Source of the DNA: Pteria penguin | Taxonomy: Eukaryota; Mollusca; Bivalvia; Pterioida; Pteriidae | Length of the DNA: 64,000 nt | NCBI GenBank assembly: GCA_035048485.1 | Contig: CM068588.1 | Location: forward strand, 29,406,769 to 29,470,768 | Reading direction: 5' to 3' | Shown here: piece by piece, positions 10,730-23,432 of the stretch | Numbering within the stretch: position 1 is the first letter of the stretch | How the letters are laid out: every line of letters starts with the position of its first letter | Notes under the pieces: model-generated | Seen by the model: the letters and a program-made list of their open reading frames with translations, nothing else | Databases searched by the model: none | What the model was told of the DNA's origin: nothing | Translations under genes and position numbers: made by a program

Positions 10730-12107
10730 TCTGCAGTTTTGTCCTATATTCTCTAAGCCTAAAATCTTTTTTTTTCCCTGTACTTTCTGAAAATTCAGAA
10801 ATCGAACACGCTATATTTTCAATAACACTATTTCCTATTTATGTTAATTCGAACACCTTGTATGCAGAAAAATACTTATAGCAGATATTTATAGTACTCT
10901 TTCCTTCGCTCCTGCCATTTTTCATTGGACGGTTCCATCACGATATAATGAATGTTTTAGAGTATCCCATGAGACTGCACTATGCCCCTCACGATCTCAT
11001 ATCACATACAATGATATACGTAGCAATAAATTATGGAAACAATAACAACATGACCTTTCCTCTCTATCACATTCGGGTCCCGCCTTAATGATTACCATCA
11101 ATTCAGTACCACTTTCAGATTTACCATGTTAACACTAGAGTGTTTGGGAAGGGGAGGGTGTCTTATTTTGAAATAAAATATTCATGATATTAGCCACTTC
11201 TGCGTTGTCCAGTTTTCGAATTGATATTTAATTTGTATGAAGAATAACAAGCATGTGAGTTGTATTTATAGATGGGACAATGAATCATTGACAAAGACGT
11301 TTATCAGCGGACATTGTATTTAACGTTTGACATGGGTCTAAATTGGCACTTACTGAGCGGACATAGTGTTCGATTTTTGAGTACTCCATTATCCACGACA
11401 GGAAAGAAACTTCATAATTAGTGTGACTCACAACATATATGACCAATGTCATGAGTCAAGAACGGAAAGAGTAATCAAACTTAAAAGTCACCATGGAGCA
11501 GGTAGTTCAAAAGATTGCAGAGGTACAAAACGTAAAACTCTCAGAAACAAAGAGTATGAAGGGCTAATCAAACGCGCAAAATACGAAAGTGATTAGTGCT
11601 ATGTAACTGTGACACTCACAAAGGCGGTGAACACTAATGGAAATCAGTGAAAAGTCGAATACAGCTTAAAACAGGTAATCACATAACTATGAAGGATTAA
11701 AGAATGTAAATATTACAAGAGAATATATAGTGAATAAGAAGCATGGTCATCAGAGAACGTATAGAAAGAGAGAATAACAAGGATATTATGATTACCACGC
11801 CATTCAGAAAATTTGAAGGTGAAGGTTATTCTCCTTAGAGATCGTCCAAGAAAATGAGAGTCACCTTTACGCAAACTGCCTTAAAGGAACTTAAGATCTA
11901 TGAATTACGGTAAAGAGCAGAGACGAAAATCAGGTCAAAGTCATGAATCGGTACGGCAAAAAATTGTAAAAGTAGATGCAGATCATGCTTATTACTTTTG
12001 CTAGAATACGCTGGTCTTAAAAACACCAGTATATGTAAGAGAAAGCCGAAGACCCATTATAGTGTAAAAATTGTCAAAAAGTGTTGTTCTTCATGTGATA
12101 TACACTT
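10730..12107. other. Upstream of secreted gene; nothing firm
   Basis: Candidate promoter space for the minus-strand gene. I see no clear TATA element or additional exon. Confidence 0.4.
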
Positions 12108-12120
12108 AACTTTCTTCAAA

Positions 12121-12293
12121 TTGGTTGGTTGGTTGATTGGTGTTTTACGTCGCTTTCAACAATTTTTCAGTTATATCGCGACATGGAAGCAAGAGGTAAC
12201 CAACCTCTTAAACATCGTGGCGCAACCCTGGAATCGAACCCGGATCGTCGGCGCCGCAAGCAAAGCACTTAACCACTACGCCAAACCTGCCCC
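12121..12293 (-). mobile_element. SINE family B copy with clear target duplication
   Basis: Same head and GCGACGTAAAACACC tail as at 4201. It lies between AACTTTCTTCAAA (12108-12120) and AACTTTCTTTAAA (12294-12306), a 13-base duplication with one mismatch, so insertion was fairly recent. An open frame across it on the plus strand is an artefact. Confidence 0.88.
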
Positions 12294-12306
12294 AACTTTC
12301 TTTAAA

Positions 12307-14962
12307 CGATTTAAAGACCGATTACAGGCTTAAGTATCTTCAGATATACAGAATGTTACAATATTATGCCAAAATAATTTCACGGAGTCTATCCATAATT
12401 GATACTGTCTATACTTCGATACTCTGTCTTGCACTTGTGCACGAATAAGCTCACAATAGAAATAATTCTTAATTACGGACCATGGATGTTTTGTCATAAA
12501 GTGGTAGGCGTTTTGTATCACTTATATACAGTTACAAGAGCATGAAAGTGCCTCATATACAATCTCTGTGACCAAATTTGCTAAATTAAAACCAAGAGAT
12601 AGAAGAACATTGGCTTTATGTAGTAAAAGAATTCGATTATAATGCAAAACAACACTGATTCCCATGATGATAGCGATATCTAGAAATGTTAGGAAAAGTA
12701 TAAGGCAACGCTCATTGTTTTAAGATAATTTGTACCGAAAGAAAGCAATACACGGGTGAAACTTCACAGTCCCGTCTCACAAATTATAACCCAATGTAAC
12801 ATATCAGGTTAGGTGTCGTTAAGTACCATAGAGGTATGTAAAATTCCTCTCAGTCCATTATTCTTATATCACGCAAATTAAACAAATGTTGAAAACAACC
12901 AGGAGACGTCAACTAAAAGCATCTATAAATATATATGATGCAAGTTACATGATTTGTTTACATGCAAAATCCATTAAAATATTGCCACTGTTCCAAATTT
13001 CAGTTTTATGATGAATATCATCGACTTTCGTTCTTCCCGATTCGTAGATTATATCATGAAGTACTGCAGGGTTCCGGGTACAAAGATGAAATCATCCGTA
13101 ATGCGTAGAAAGCATTAAATGAAAACAAAATATTGCAGTGAAAATACGGTAGAAAATTAAATTTCTTCAGTATGCGTGGGGTATGATCTAATTTAATGGA
13201 AATATCCACTGCGTAATTACGAAACAGTAATATTAAAATGGTATCAAACTACGCCCTTGTCCCATGACAGCTCTACTGCATATCACATGAATGGGCATTA
13301 CGTAATATCATATTTATAGAAATGTGGTCAACAACAGATTAATTAGATCAGGTTTGAAATAAGCACGTTTGATTTGTATCAACATCTTTGAGTGCGCTCT
13401 TTGGTTGGTTTATACTCTGATAATAACAATCAATTAAGGAACAAATATAAGCTCTTTGATGAATGGTTACGCCAAGCACGATATAGTTACTTCCGGTACA
13501 AAATAAAGACTCCGACATAAAGCTCAAGAACTCAAGAGCAGATCCAGCTATAAGGAAAAGGGATATTTCAGAACAATTCAGTGGGCATAAATCAAATGCT
13601 GTTGTATTATACATGTATATTCCAGGGCAAATTAGTTCATACAGTCAAATTAATTCTCAGGTCAACGAGTGACCAATTTATCTTCGAGTGGGAGTTCGTG
13701 AGATCGACCAAGATCTTTGACACAGATTATCTACTTTTGTGAAATAACATACTAGATTGTTTTACGTATCACATAATTATTAATACATTATATATTGATT
13801 GTTACATAATATGCTAATGCATTGAGAGGGAAACACTGTCTATATATAGCTACTGCCATCAAACCCCGAGGTGTTTATAAACCTACAACGGAATGACGAA
13901 AGTAACGATTTATTTTTAGATTTCTTTTTTTTTTCATAACAGTATGACATATCTTGTACCTACATGAGTAGATTCAAAAGTGCACCATGCTGTTTTAACA
14001 CCTTTCGACATGTATTCAAGATAAACAAACGACGAAATGAGAAATGGTGAGCGCTATGTGTCCTTTAAATCTTTTTAAATAATATTTTTCAATATATTAT
14101 AAAATATATAAGAATATAACATTATAAACCTGTAAACAAGAGAACTATGCAAAAAAGTATATTAAACTATATATCAAAAGGCGATTGCAATATACAGACG
14201 ATAGTATCCATACTGTTCAGTCGAGATATATTAAACACAATACGTTAGAGGAATTCAAGCGAAAACAAAACGAATCTATGCAACAGTTACTTTTGATTTG
14301 CTACAGTTTACTTCCCATTCACAATAACCAATCAATTTATACGATGCATATGTTACGGCGCATATGATTGGTTCAAAAGGAAAACACGATTATTTGGATC
14401 ACACAGTACCTGGATATCATCATATGTGCTTCGTCGCCAACTTACTTAAAAATACATTTTAATAATCTATTCGGGGAGTCTGGTAATTTGACCTGGTATA
14501 TCTGGTGCATTTTAGGAATTATAAATCAAATCCCAATTGACATTTGGTTTAATAATCTCGGTGTAGATGACCTCGGCTTTGTACTTCATCTTAGGAGAAA
14601 GCTGCAGAAAATGCCTTATTGTTATGACAAAGAATACGCTTACATTTGTTTATATAATTATTTCACTTTGGTTTTTTTTTTCTTTATCGTAAAAAATATT
14701 TTGAAAATTCAGTATTCTTGCTGTTATTGAATAAAGGTTGTTGAGATGTGGTGAGTGAATTCTTTCATGGTCATGGAAAAGTTCATTCTAAGGGGAAAAG
14801 GTCATATTGGGACTCTGATGTTTTTCAAGGCCCTGTGACCCTGTTTACTATCATTTATGTATACTAAATGTAAGCTATCAGTTTTACAAAAATCTTCCTG
14901 CTCTACCCTTTTCCATTTAAATGAAACTGTTTCTATATCAAGATGTTGTAAAATGAATATAG
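12307..14962. other. Gene-poor AT-rich stretch
   Basis: Open frames at 13348-13614 (minus) and 14368-14730 (plus) have no domain, signal or splice context I can recognise. Confidence 0.45.
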
Positions 14963-16230
14963 ATGTATAGTATATGGTAGTACAGTATATAGTAGTGTAT
15001 AGTATATAGCAGTACAATATATAGTGGAACAGTATATAGTAGTATAGTATATAGCTGTATAGTATGTAGTAGTGCAGTATGTAATAATACAATATATAGT
15101 AATACAGTATATAGTAGTGTATTGTATATAGCAGTACAATATATAGTGTAACAGTATATAGTAGTATAGTATATAGCTGTATAGTATGTAGTAGTACAGT
15201 ATATAAGAGTATAGTATATAGTAGTATATATAGTATGTAGTAGTAGCGTATATAGTAGTATAGTATATAGCTGTATAGTATGTAGTAGTACAGTATATAA
15301 GAGTATAGTATATAGTAGTATAGTATGTAGTAGTAGCGTATATAGTAGTATAGTATATAGCTGTATAGTATGTAGTAGTACAGTATATAAGAGTATAGTA
15401 TATAGCTGTATAGTATGTAGTAGTAGCGTATATAGTAGTATAGTATATAGCTGTATAGTATGTAGTAGTAGCGTATATAGTAGTATAGTATATAGCTGTA
15501 TAGTATGTAGTAGTACAGTATATAAGAGTATAGTATATAATAGTACAGTATGTAGTAGTAGCGTATATAGTAGTATAGTATATAGTAGTATAGTATGTAG
15601 TAGTAGCGTATATAGTAGTATAGTATATAGCTGTATAGTATGTAGTAGTAGCGTATATAGTAGTATAGTATATAGTAGTATAGTATGTAGTAGTAGCGTA
15701 TATAGTAGTATAGTATATAGCTGTATAGTATGTAGTAGTAGCGTATATAGTAGTATAGTATGTAGAAGTAGCGTATATAGTAGTATAGTATATAGCTGTA
15801 TAGTATGTAGTAGTAGCGTATATAGTATGTAGAAGTAGCGTATATAGTAGTATAGTATATAGCTGTATAGTATGTAGTAGTACAGTATATAAGAGTATAG
15901 TATATAGTAGTATATATAGTATGTAGAAGTAGCATATATAGTAGTATAGTATATAGCTGTATAGTATGTAGTAGTACAGCATATAAGAGTATAGTATATA
16001 ATAGTACAGTATGTAGAAGTAGCGTATATAGTAGGATAGTATATAGCTGTATAGTATGTAGTAGTACAGTATATAAGAGTATAGTATATAGTAGTACAGT
16101 ATGTAGAAGTAGCGTATATAGTAGTATAGTATATAGCTGTATAGTATGTAAAAGTACAGTATGTAAGAGTATAGTATATAATAGTACAGTGTATGGTGGT
16201 ACAGTATGTAGCAGTACAGTATACACGAGT
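14963..16230. repeat. 45-bp minisatellite (three 15-bp subunits)
   Basis: Units such as TAGTAGCGTATATAGTAGTA plus TAGTATATAGCTGTATAGTATG. Because 45 is divisible by three and the minus strand lacks stops, three antisense frames of about 450-530 codons stay open together and read Tyr/Ile/Leu/Thr repeats. Not considered coding. Confidence 0.9.
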
Positions 16231-16732
16231 ACAGAATATAGTGGTACAATATATTGTAGTACAGTACTGTATTTGGGAATACAGTATACATGTATATTGG
16301 TACAATGTATCGTAGTACAGTACCTCGATCTGTATGTCATTAAATAGAACAAGGAAGCCACAAACACATTGAGTGACCAACAGGTTAAGAACATACTGTG
16401 TTAAGCTCAATTTAATTCCCCGAAACGTTCTACTTTCCCAATAATTTATGTCTACGATGTTGAAATATGTGGCTTTTGATTTTATCTAGCAAGAGATTAT
16501 TAAATTACCAAAATGATCTGAGAAAGAGTATGGTACAGTAAAGGTCATGCAGCAAGGTACCACATACTGTGATTAAAATACCACGAAACATGACCTTGCA
16601 TAACACAGACGTGCCAAGCACCGGAAAGCCGAACTAAAACATGCTCAGAATCTCACAAAAGCGTTTACCATAACAACATGGCATTTATTCAAAAGAGAAG
16701 GTTGATCCAGTGGTATCATACTGCATGTGTAA

Positions 16733-17347
16733 TATGATGACTGGCCCAACTAACATAATGACTGGCGCTACTAACATGATGACTGGCGCTAATAACATGA
16801 TGACTGGCGAAACAACATGATGACTGGCGCTAATAACATGATGACTGGCGAAACAACATGAGGACTGGCGCTATTGACATAATGTGTATTGACATGATGA
16901 CTGGCACTGCTGACATGATGACTGGCGCTATAACATGATGACTGGTGCTATAACATGATGACTGGCGCTACATGATAGCTGGCACTACCAGCATGATGAC
17001 TGGCGCTACTTACATAATGACTGGCGCTACTAACATGATGACTGGCGCTATTGACATACTGTGTATTGACATGATGACTGGCACTGCTAACATGATGACT
17101 GGTGCTATAACATGATGACTGGCGCTATAACATGATGACTGACGCTACATGATAGCTGGCACTACCAGTATGATGACTGGCGCTACTTACATAATGACTG
17201 GCGCTACTAACATGTCTGTCGCTACATGATGATGATTGGCGCTACTGACATGGTGACTGGCGCTACATGATGACTGGCGCTACTATCCTGATGACCGGCG
17301 CTACACCACGATGACTGGCGCTGCTAATATGATGAATGGCGCTACAC
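16733..17347. repeat. About 21-bp minisatellite
   Basis: Around 28 copies of a unit like ACATGATGACTGGCGCTACT, with a longer block (about 16,870-17,060) repeated at about 17,040-17,230. Confidence 0.88.
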
Positions 17348-17514
17348 CATGGATGTCGAAGAAATTTTCTAATTTCATTTATTTGGGAGGATTTAAATTT
17401 ACGTAAGACCACCTACTCTGTAAGCAAAGATCCCAGACAAATACATAATCAAAGTTCAAGGCCCTAGACGACAGAAAACAATATTTCATAACCTCATTAT
17501 TCATTTCAGGTGCA

Positions 17515-17850
17515 AAATGGATGGTTTACAGCAGGTCAATATGCTGGGCATTTACTACGGTTGTGAAGAAAATAGTAGGATGAAATGCTGGGCATTCATT
17601 ATGGTTGTGAAGTGAATGGTAGGTCGATATATGGAGCATTCATTACGATATGTTGGGCATTCATTACGAGTGCAAAGTGAATGGTAGTAAGATATGTTGG
17701 GCATTCATTACAAGTGCGAAGTGAATGGTAGTTCGTTATGTTGGGCATTCATTGCGAGTGCGAAGCGAATGGCATGTCGGTATGTTAGGCATTAATGACG
17801 GATGCGAAGTGAATGGTAAGTCGATATGTTGGGCATTCGTGACAGCATAT
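17515..17850. repeat. About 44-bp minisatellite
   Basis: Seven or so copies of GTGAATGGTAGTCGATATG plus TTGGGCATTCATTACGAGTG, immediately right of the 21-bp array but unrelated in sequence. Confidence 0.8.
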
Positions 17851-19297
17851 CTGTATTCCTTCCGCTACACCTGTTTTGATTATCTGGCGTCCATGAATGT
17901 TTTCCGCACTTTGTTGATGAGTGATGCATTTATAATGATTACTTTAGTATATCAAATAATTGACTAGAAGCGACAATCAGTATCTACTGGTTACCTACAT
18001 TGTGGTGGCTATCGATGTAAAATCCAAATTCCTTAATGGCTCTTCACTATAAAACGAGGTCTTTGCGTAATGAAGATAAATAACAATAAAAGCGTCAAAT
18101 TGACATCATTTCAGTCCATATTATATACGAGTAAAACCATCCCTCACTTAATTATAAATAGATAATGCTACAAAGGTGTTAAAGATTCGACAACATTCCT
18201 CATCCAGGTGGCAAAATGATAGGAAAGATTCAAAATAGAAACAAGACTGAACAAATTATTTCATAACTAGTTTCATTCAGAAATGCGGCTTCCTGAGGTG
18301 AATTAGCAATGTGTTTGTCTGTAACACGTACATGTTTCCAATCAAATCACTGTATGACATAATGACAGAGTCAGGTTACCTCTGTAGCAAAACAGTGGTA
18401 CACACAGAAAATATAACACAAATATACTATCTTAACACCAGAGTGATATAACTTTTGTTTTAGACATGTAGTCAATATCTGTTAATTTAGTTATTCATCT
18501 GGTGCATGAAATTCATGTTGGTATACATTTTAACATTATTATCAAGAACTGGATTGAAACCGCTTATAGTGGACTGTAGGCTCCCAAAGTCATCGTCAGT
18601 CCGACTGGGATTTTACTAAATATATACTTAAATACTTTCTGTGATAAAAATGTATTATTTGACAATTTATAAGTTTGCTTTATAAATATTGTGGTTTTGG
18701 ATAATTTCAGACATGATCATCACTGAACAGATATTATCTTACGGAATGCGAATAATCAAAGACTAGCTTCAAACAGATCTAACTATTACAGACACATACG
18801 TAAAATACATGACAACCAGCGGTAACTTTTCGAGGCAAAATCTCGCATCATTCAACAACTTCTAACATTTTTATCAAATCGTTTTACGTTGGACCAAATT
18901 TCTAGTTGTTCGGCAGCTGTCAGGTAGGCGTGTTAACTACATTACCATTATCAAATTTTAATATCCAGTTTTTACCTTCATTTACCATAAAAAAACTCAA
19001 GCAAACTTTTGATGGAGGAAGTCGTTTCCGGTTCCTGATGTTTCTAGGCAAAGGCCGTCAAAGTGACCTCAGACACGGGATATCACACCGCCGAACAGAT
19101 GCAAGGTTTTTTGTTCAATATAGAAACAAATCAAACACGTGGAAGTAGTGACATCATCCTTAGTGAATCATGACCACACTTCTGTGTACCAACTTGGCCC
19201 TTCGTCAAAAAAATCTAAGTCTCGTAATTGATCTGGATTTACAAGGAAAAAGGAAAACTCTCAACTAAAGTGTACACAGATTGTGACACTAGCGCTC
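17851..19297. other. No recognised feature
   Basis: AT-rich sequence between two arrays; one 80-codon frame at 18906-19148 without support. Confidence 0.5.
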
Positions 19298-21752
19298 CTT
19301 TACATTATACAAGAGAAGCTTTACATTATATAGTAGAAGCTATGTTATGTCTATAACACTGATTCCGCTTTACATTATACAGGAGAAGCTATGCTATGTC
19401 TATAACACTGATTCCGCTTTACATTATATAGGAGAAGCTATGCTATGTCTATAACTCTGATTCCGCTTTACATTATATAGGAGAAGCTATGCTATGTCTA
19501 TAACTCTGATTCCGCTTTACATTATATAGGAGAAGCTATGCTATGTCTATAACTCTGATTCCGCTTTACATTATATAGGAGAAGCTATGCTATGTCTATA
19601 ACTCTGATTCCGCTTTACATTATATAGTAGAAGCTATGCTATGTCTATAACTCTGATTCCGCTTTACATTATATAGGAGAAGCTATGCTGTGTCTATAAC
19701 TCTGATTCCGCTTTACATTATACAGGAGAAGCTATGCTGTGTCTATAACACTGATTCCGCTTTACATTATATAGGAGAAGCTATGCTATGTCTATAACAC
19801 TGATTCCGCTTTACATTATATAGGAGAAGCTATGCTATGTCTATAACACTGATTCCGCTTTACATTATATAGGAGAAGCTATGCTATGTCTATAACTCTG
19901 ATTCCGCTTTACATTATATAGGAGAAGCTATGCTATGTCTATAACACTGATTCCGCTTTACATTATATAGGAGAAGCTATGCTATGTCTATAACTCTGAT
20001 TCCGCTTTACATTATATAGGAGAAGCTATGCTATGTCTATAACTCTGATTCCGCTTTACATTATATAGGAGAAGCTATGCTGTGTCTATAACTCTGATTC
20101 CGCTTTACATTATATAGGAGAAGCTATGCTGTGTCTATAACTCTGATTCCGCTTTACATTATACAGGAGAAGCTATGTTATGTCTATAACTCTGATTCCG
20201 CTTTACGTTATATAGGAGAAGCTATGCTATGTCTATAACTCTGATTCCGCTTTACGTTATATAGGAGAAGCTATGCTATGTCTATAACACTGATTCCGCT
20301 TTACATTATATAGTAAAAGCTATGCAATGTCTATAACACTGATTCCGCTTTACATTATATAGGAGAAGCTATGCTATGTCTATAACTCTGATTCCGCTTT
20401 ACATTATACAGGAGAAGCTATGCTATTCCTATAACACTGATTCCGCATAACACTATATAGTAGAAGCTATGCTATGTCTATAACTCTGATTCCGCTTTAC
20501 ATTATATAGGAGAAGCTATGCTATGTCTATAACTCTGATTCCGCTTTACATTATATAGGAGAAGCTATGTTAAGTCTATAACTCTGATTCCGCTTTACAT
20601 TATATAGGAGAAGCTATGCTGTGTCTATAACACTGATTCCGCTTTACATTATATCGGAGAAGCTATGCTATTCCTATAACTCTGATTCCGCTTTACATTA
20701 TATAGTAGAAGCTATGCTGTGTCTATAACTCTGATTCCGCTTTACATTATATAGGAGAAGCTATGCTATTCCTATAACTCTGATTCCGCTTTACATTATA
20801 TAGGAGAAGCTATGCTATGTCTATAACTCTGATTCCGCTTTACATTATATAGGAGAAGCTATGCTATGTCTATAACACTGATTCCGCTTTACATTATATA
20901 GTAGAAGCTATGCTATGTCTATAACACTGATTCCGCTTTACATTATATAGGAGAAGCTATGCTATGTCTATAACTCTGATTCCGCTTTACATTATATAGG
21001 AGAAGCTATGCTATGTCTATAACACTGATTCCGCTTTACATTATATAGGAGAAGCTATGCTATGTCTATAACACTGATTCCGCTTTACGTTATATAGGAG
21101 AAGCTATGCTATGTCTATAACACTGATTCCGCTTTACATTATATAGGAGAAGCTATGCTATGTCTATAACACTGATTCCGCTTTACATTATATAGGAGAA
21201 GCTATGTTATGTCTATAACACTGATTCCGCTTTACATTATATAGGAGAAGCTATGCTATTCCTATAGCTCTGATTCCGCTTTACATTATATAGGAGAAGC
21301 TATGCTATTCCTATAGCTCTGATTCCGCTTTACATTATATAGGAGAGGCTATGCTATTCCTATAGCTCTGATTCCGCTTTACATTATATAGGAGAAGCTA
21401 TGCTATGTCTATAACTCTGATTCCGCTTTACATTATATAGGAGAAGCTATGTTATGTCTATAACTCTGATTCCGCTTTACATTATATAGGAGAAGCTATG
21501 CTATGTCTATAGCTCTGATTCCGCTTTACATTATATAGGAGAAGCTATGTTATGTCTATAACTCTGATTCCGCTTTACATTATATAGGAGAAGCTATGTT
21601 ATGTCTATAACACTGATTCCGCTTTACATTATATAGGAGAAGCTATGCTATGTCTATAACTCTGATTCCGCTTTACATTATATAGGAGAAGCTATGTTAT
21701 GTCTATAACTCTGATTCCGCTTTACATTATATAGGAGAAGCTATGCTTTTCC
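19298..21752. repeat. 49-bp minisatellite, about 50 copies
   Basis: Highly uniform unit CTATAACTCTGATTCCGC, TTTACATTATATAGGAGAAG, CTATGCTATGT. Variants such as AACAC/AACTC, ATGTCT/ATTCCT and GGAG/GTAG are interspersed, indicating repeated local homogenisation. Confidence 0.95.
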
Positions 21753-21917
21753 GGCTATAATACTGAAAGAAGTAGAATGTTTATCTTCAAATGACGCAAT
21801 CGTTATGCGTCGCGCACGGTGAAATCCCGGATCTTCTGAATATGAGTTGGTTCAAACACGCCGACTCTTCATGTTAAAGAAGACCTGACACTGATCTACT
21901 CCAAGCTTGGAAATAAC

Positions 21918-22124
21918 ATGCTTGGGACATTTTCGGAAATTTTATCAGTATTTTCCTATTTTCTGCTTCTCTGTTCCATCATATCCTTTGAAAAACAAAA
22001 TTCAAGAAATCCTCAGTTCCTATCCCAACCCCCTTTTTTAAATGCTATAACAAAAGAAAAAGTTCTTGCCTACGACAAAATGTCTCACCAAATGGACACT
22101 CATTTCAAGGAAATCTACACATAG
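21918..22124 (+). CDS. Unrecognised small open frame with a hydrophobic N-terminus (68 aa)
   Basis: Begins MLGTFSEILSVFSYFLLLCS, resembling a signal or anchor sequence, then is polar to the stop. No family recognised and no splice context. It sits just right of the 49-bp minisatellite. Likely chance, listed for completeness. Confidence 0.12.
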   Translation: MLGTFSEILSVFSYFLLLCSIISFEKQNSRNPQFLSQPPFLNAITKEKVLAYDKMSHQMDTHFKEIYT

Positions 22125-22225
22125 CTTTGTGATACGAGTTTCCATGATTTGTCCAAAACCAGGGCTAAGTTTTCCATTCCTGATACGAGATGGATGTTAA
22201 ATCAATGAAAGGGATTACAATTTAA

Positions 22226-22454
22226 ATCTGGGTCCGGTGCCATAAACTGAGAATACACTTAAGTCAAATATTTCATTTTAGTTTATTCCACTGTCAAACG
22301 TTCAAATAAATTGTCATGCAGAATGCTTTAATTCTATTTATCTATGGAATAAAACTAAATAAAATCCAAATCCAAGTTATTAATTCATTGATGAACAGGA
22401 GAATATAAAATTTTGACATAAGTCTATTCTCAGTTTATGGCGCCGGATCCAGAT
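22226..22454. mobile_element. Foldback MITE, 229 bp, with about 47-bp inverted ends
   Basis: The left end begins ATCTGGGTCCGGTGCCATAA and the right end is its near reverse complement (CCATAAACTGAGAATA is shared exactly). A second inner inverted pair (TTTTAGTTTATTCCA and TGGAATAAAACTAAA) lets the whole element fold. No clear target duplication. Confidence 0.8.
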
Positions 22455-23075
22455 CTCCCTCTGATTGTATCTGACAATGGTGTAATTTCTTTGATTCAAA
22501 TTTCATTTTGCGTAAATGGACAGACGGACAGACGAAAAGAGGGATAGAATGACAGAGTGCTTCCTATGTATCTACTACCACCTCCCCTTCCATCATAGGC
22601 GAGATAGATATAGATCAAAAGGAAAGGTTAAAAGTTCCGGATATTATAACAAATATAAAGAAATATACATAAATATTGTAATTCATTAATCTTTTACGAT
22701 CTTTTCATCTGATCGCAAATCATAAAATAGTATCTTTTGAATTCGTGATGAAAAAAAGAAAAAAACAAAACCAGAAGATATGTTTTTAGAATAATTTCAA
22801 CAGTGGTGCTTTTATTATCAGATTAAAAAAACTATCGAACTTGATAAAAGAGGCGATAATGAAGCTGGAAAGCACCAAGATACATGGATAGTGATTGTGT
22901 AATATTTACCGATATCGGATGCCAGAAGAGCATGGTTAATGTCGATTTCAGTGGATAACACACGGTAATTACTGTTACCATTCATGTTGAACTTATTGAT
23001 AAACCCAAGGAAAATTAACAAGATAAGCCTTTTTAAAGAGGATGCATAGAACCATATTCCAAGTGGCAGTGTATA

Positions 23076-23282
23076 CGTGTATGTATGTATGTATGTATGT
23101 ATGTATGTATGTATGTATGTATGTATGTATGTATGTATGTATGTATGTATGCATGCATGCATGCACGCACGCACGCAAGCACGCACGCACGCACGTATGT
23201 ATGTATGCATGTATGCATGTATGTGTGTGTGCGTATGTATGTATGTATGTATGTATGTATGTATGTCTGGATGGATGGATGT
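23076..23282. repeat. (ATGT)n microsatellite with ACGC-rich centre
   Basis: ATGT repeats, interrupted at about 23,150-23,200 by GCAT/ACGC units, then ATGT again. Open in several frames on both strands, not coding. Confidence 0.95.
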
Positions 23283-23284
23283 GA

Positions 23285-23432
23285 TAAGGCACTCTGTTGG
23301 CGATGCTGATGATCCGGGTTCGATTCCTTCAATCTCAAAATATGTTACAGATGTTCGTTGCCGCTTTCTTCCACGTCGCGATACGACTGCAATATTGTTA
23401 ACAGCGGATGTAAAAACTACAACAAACCAAAT
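23285..23432 (+). mobile_element. Diverged SINE family B copy next to ATGT microsatellite
   Basis: B box GGGTTCGATTCC, TTCCACGTCGCGATACGACTG and a degraded GTAAAA tail are readable. The head's 5' part merges into the tetranucleotide repeat. Confidence 0.55.

Noticed and set aside
14802..16410. Three 450-530-codon minus-strand open frames
   Set aside because: They are all produced by the 45-bp tandem repeat, overlap in all frames and encode only Tyr/Ile/Leu/Thr repeats.
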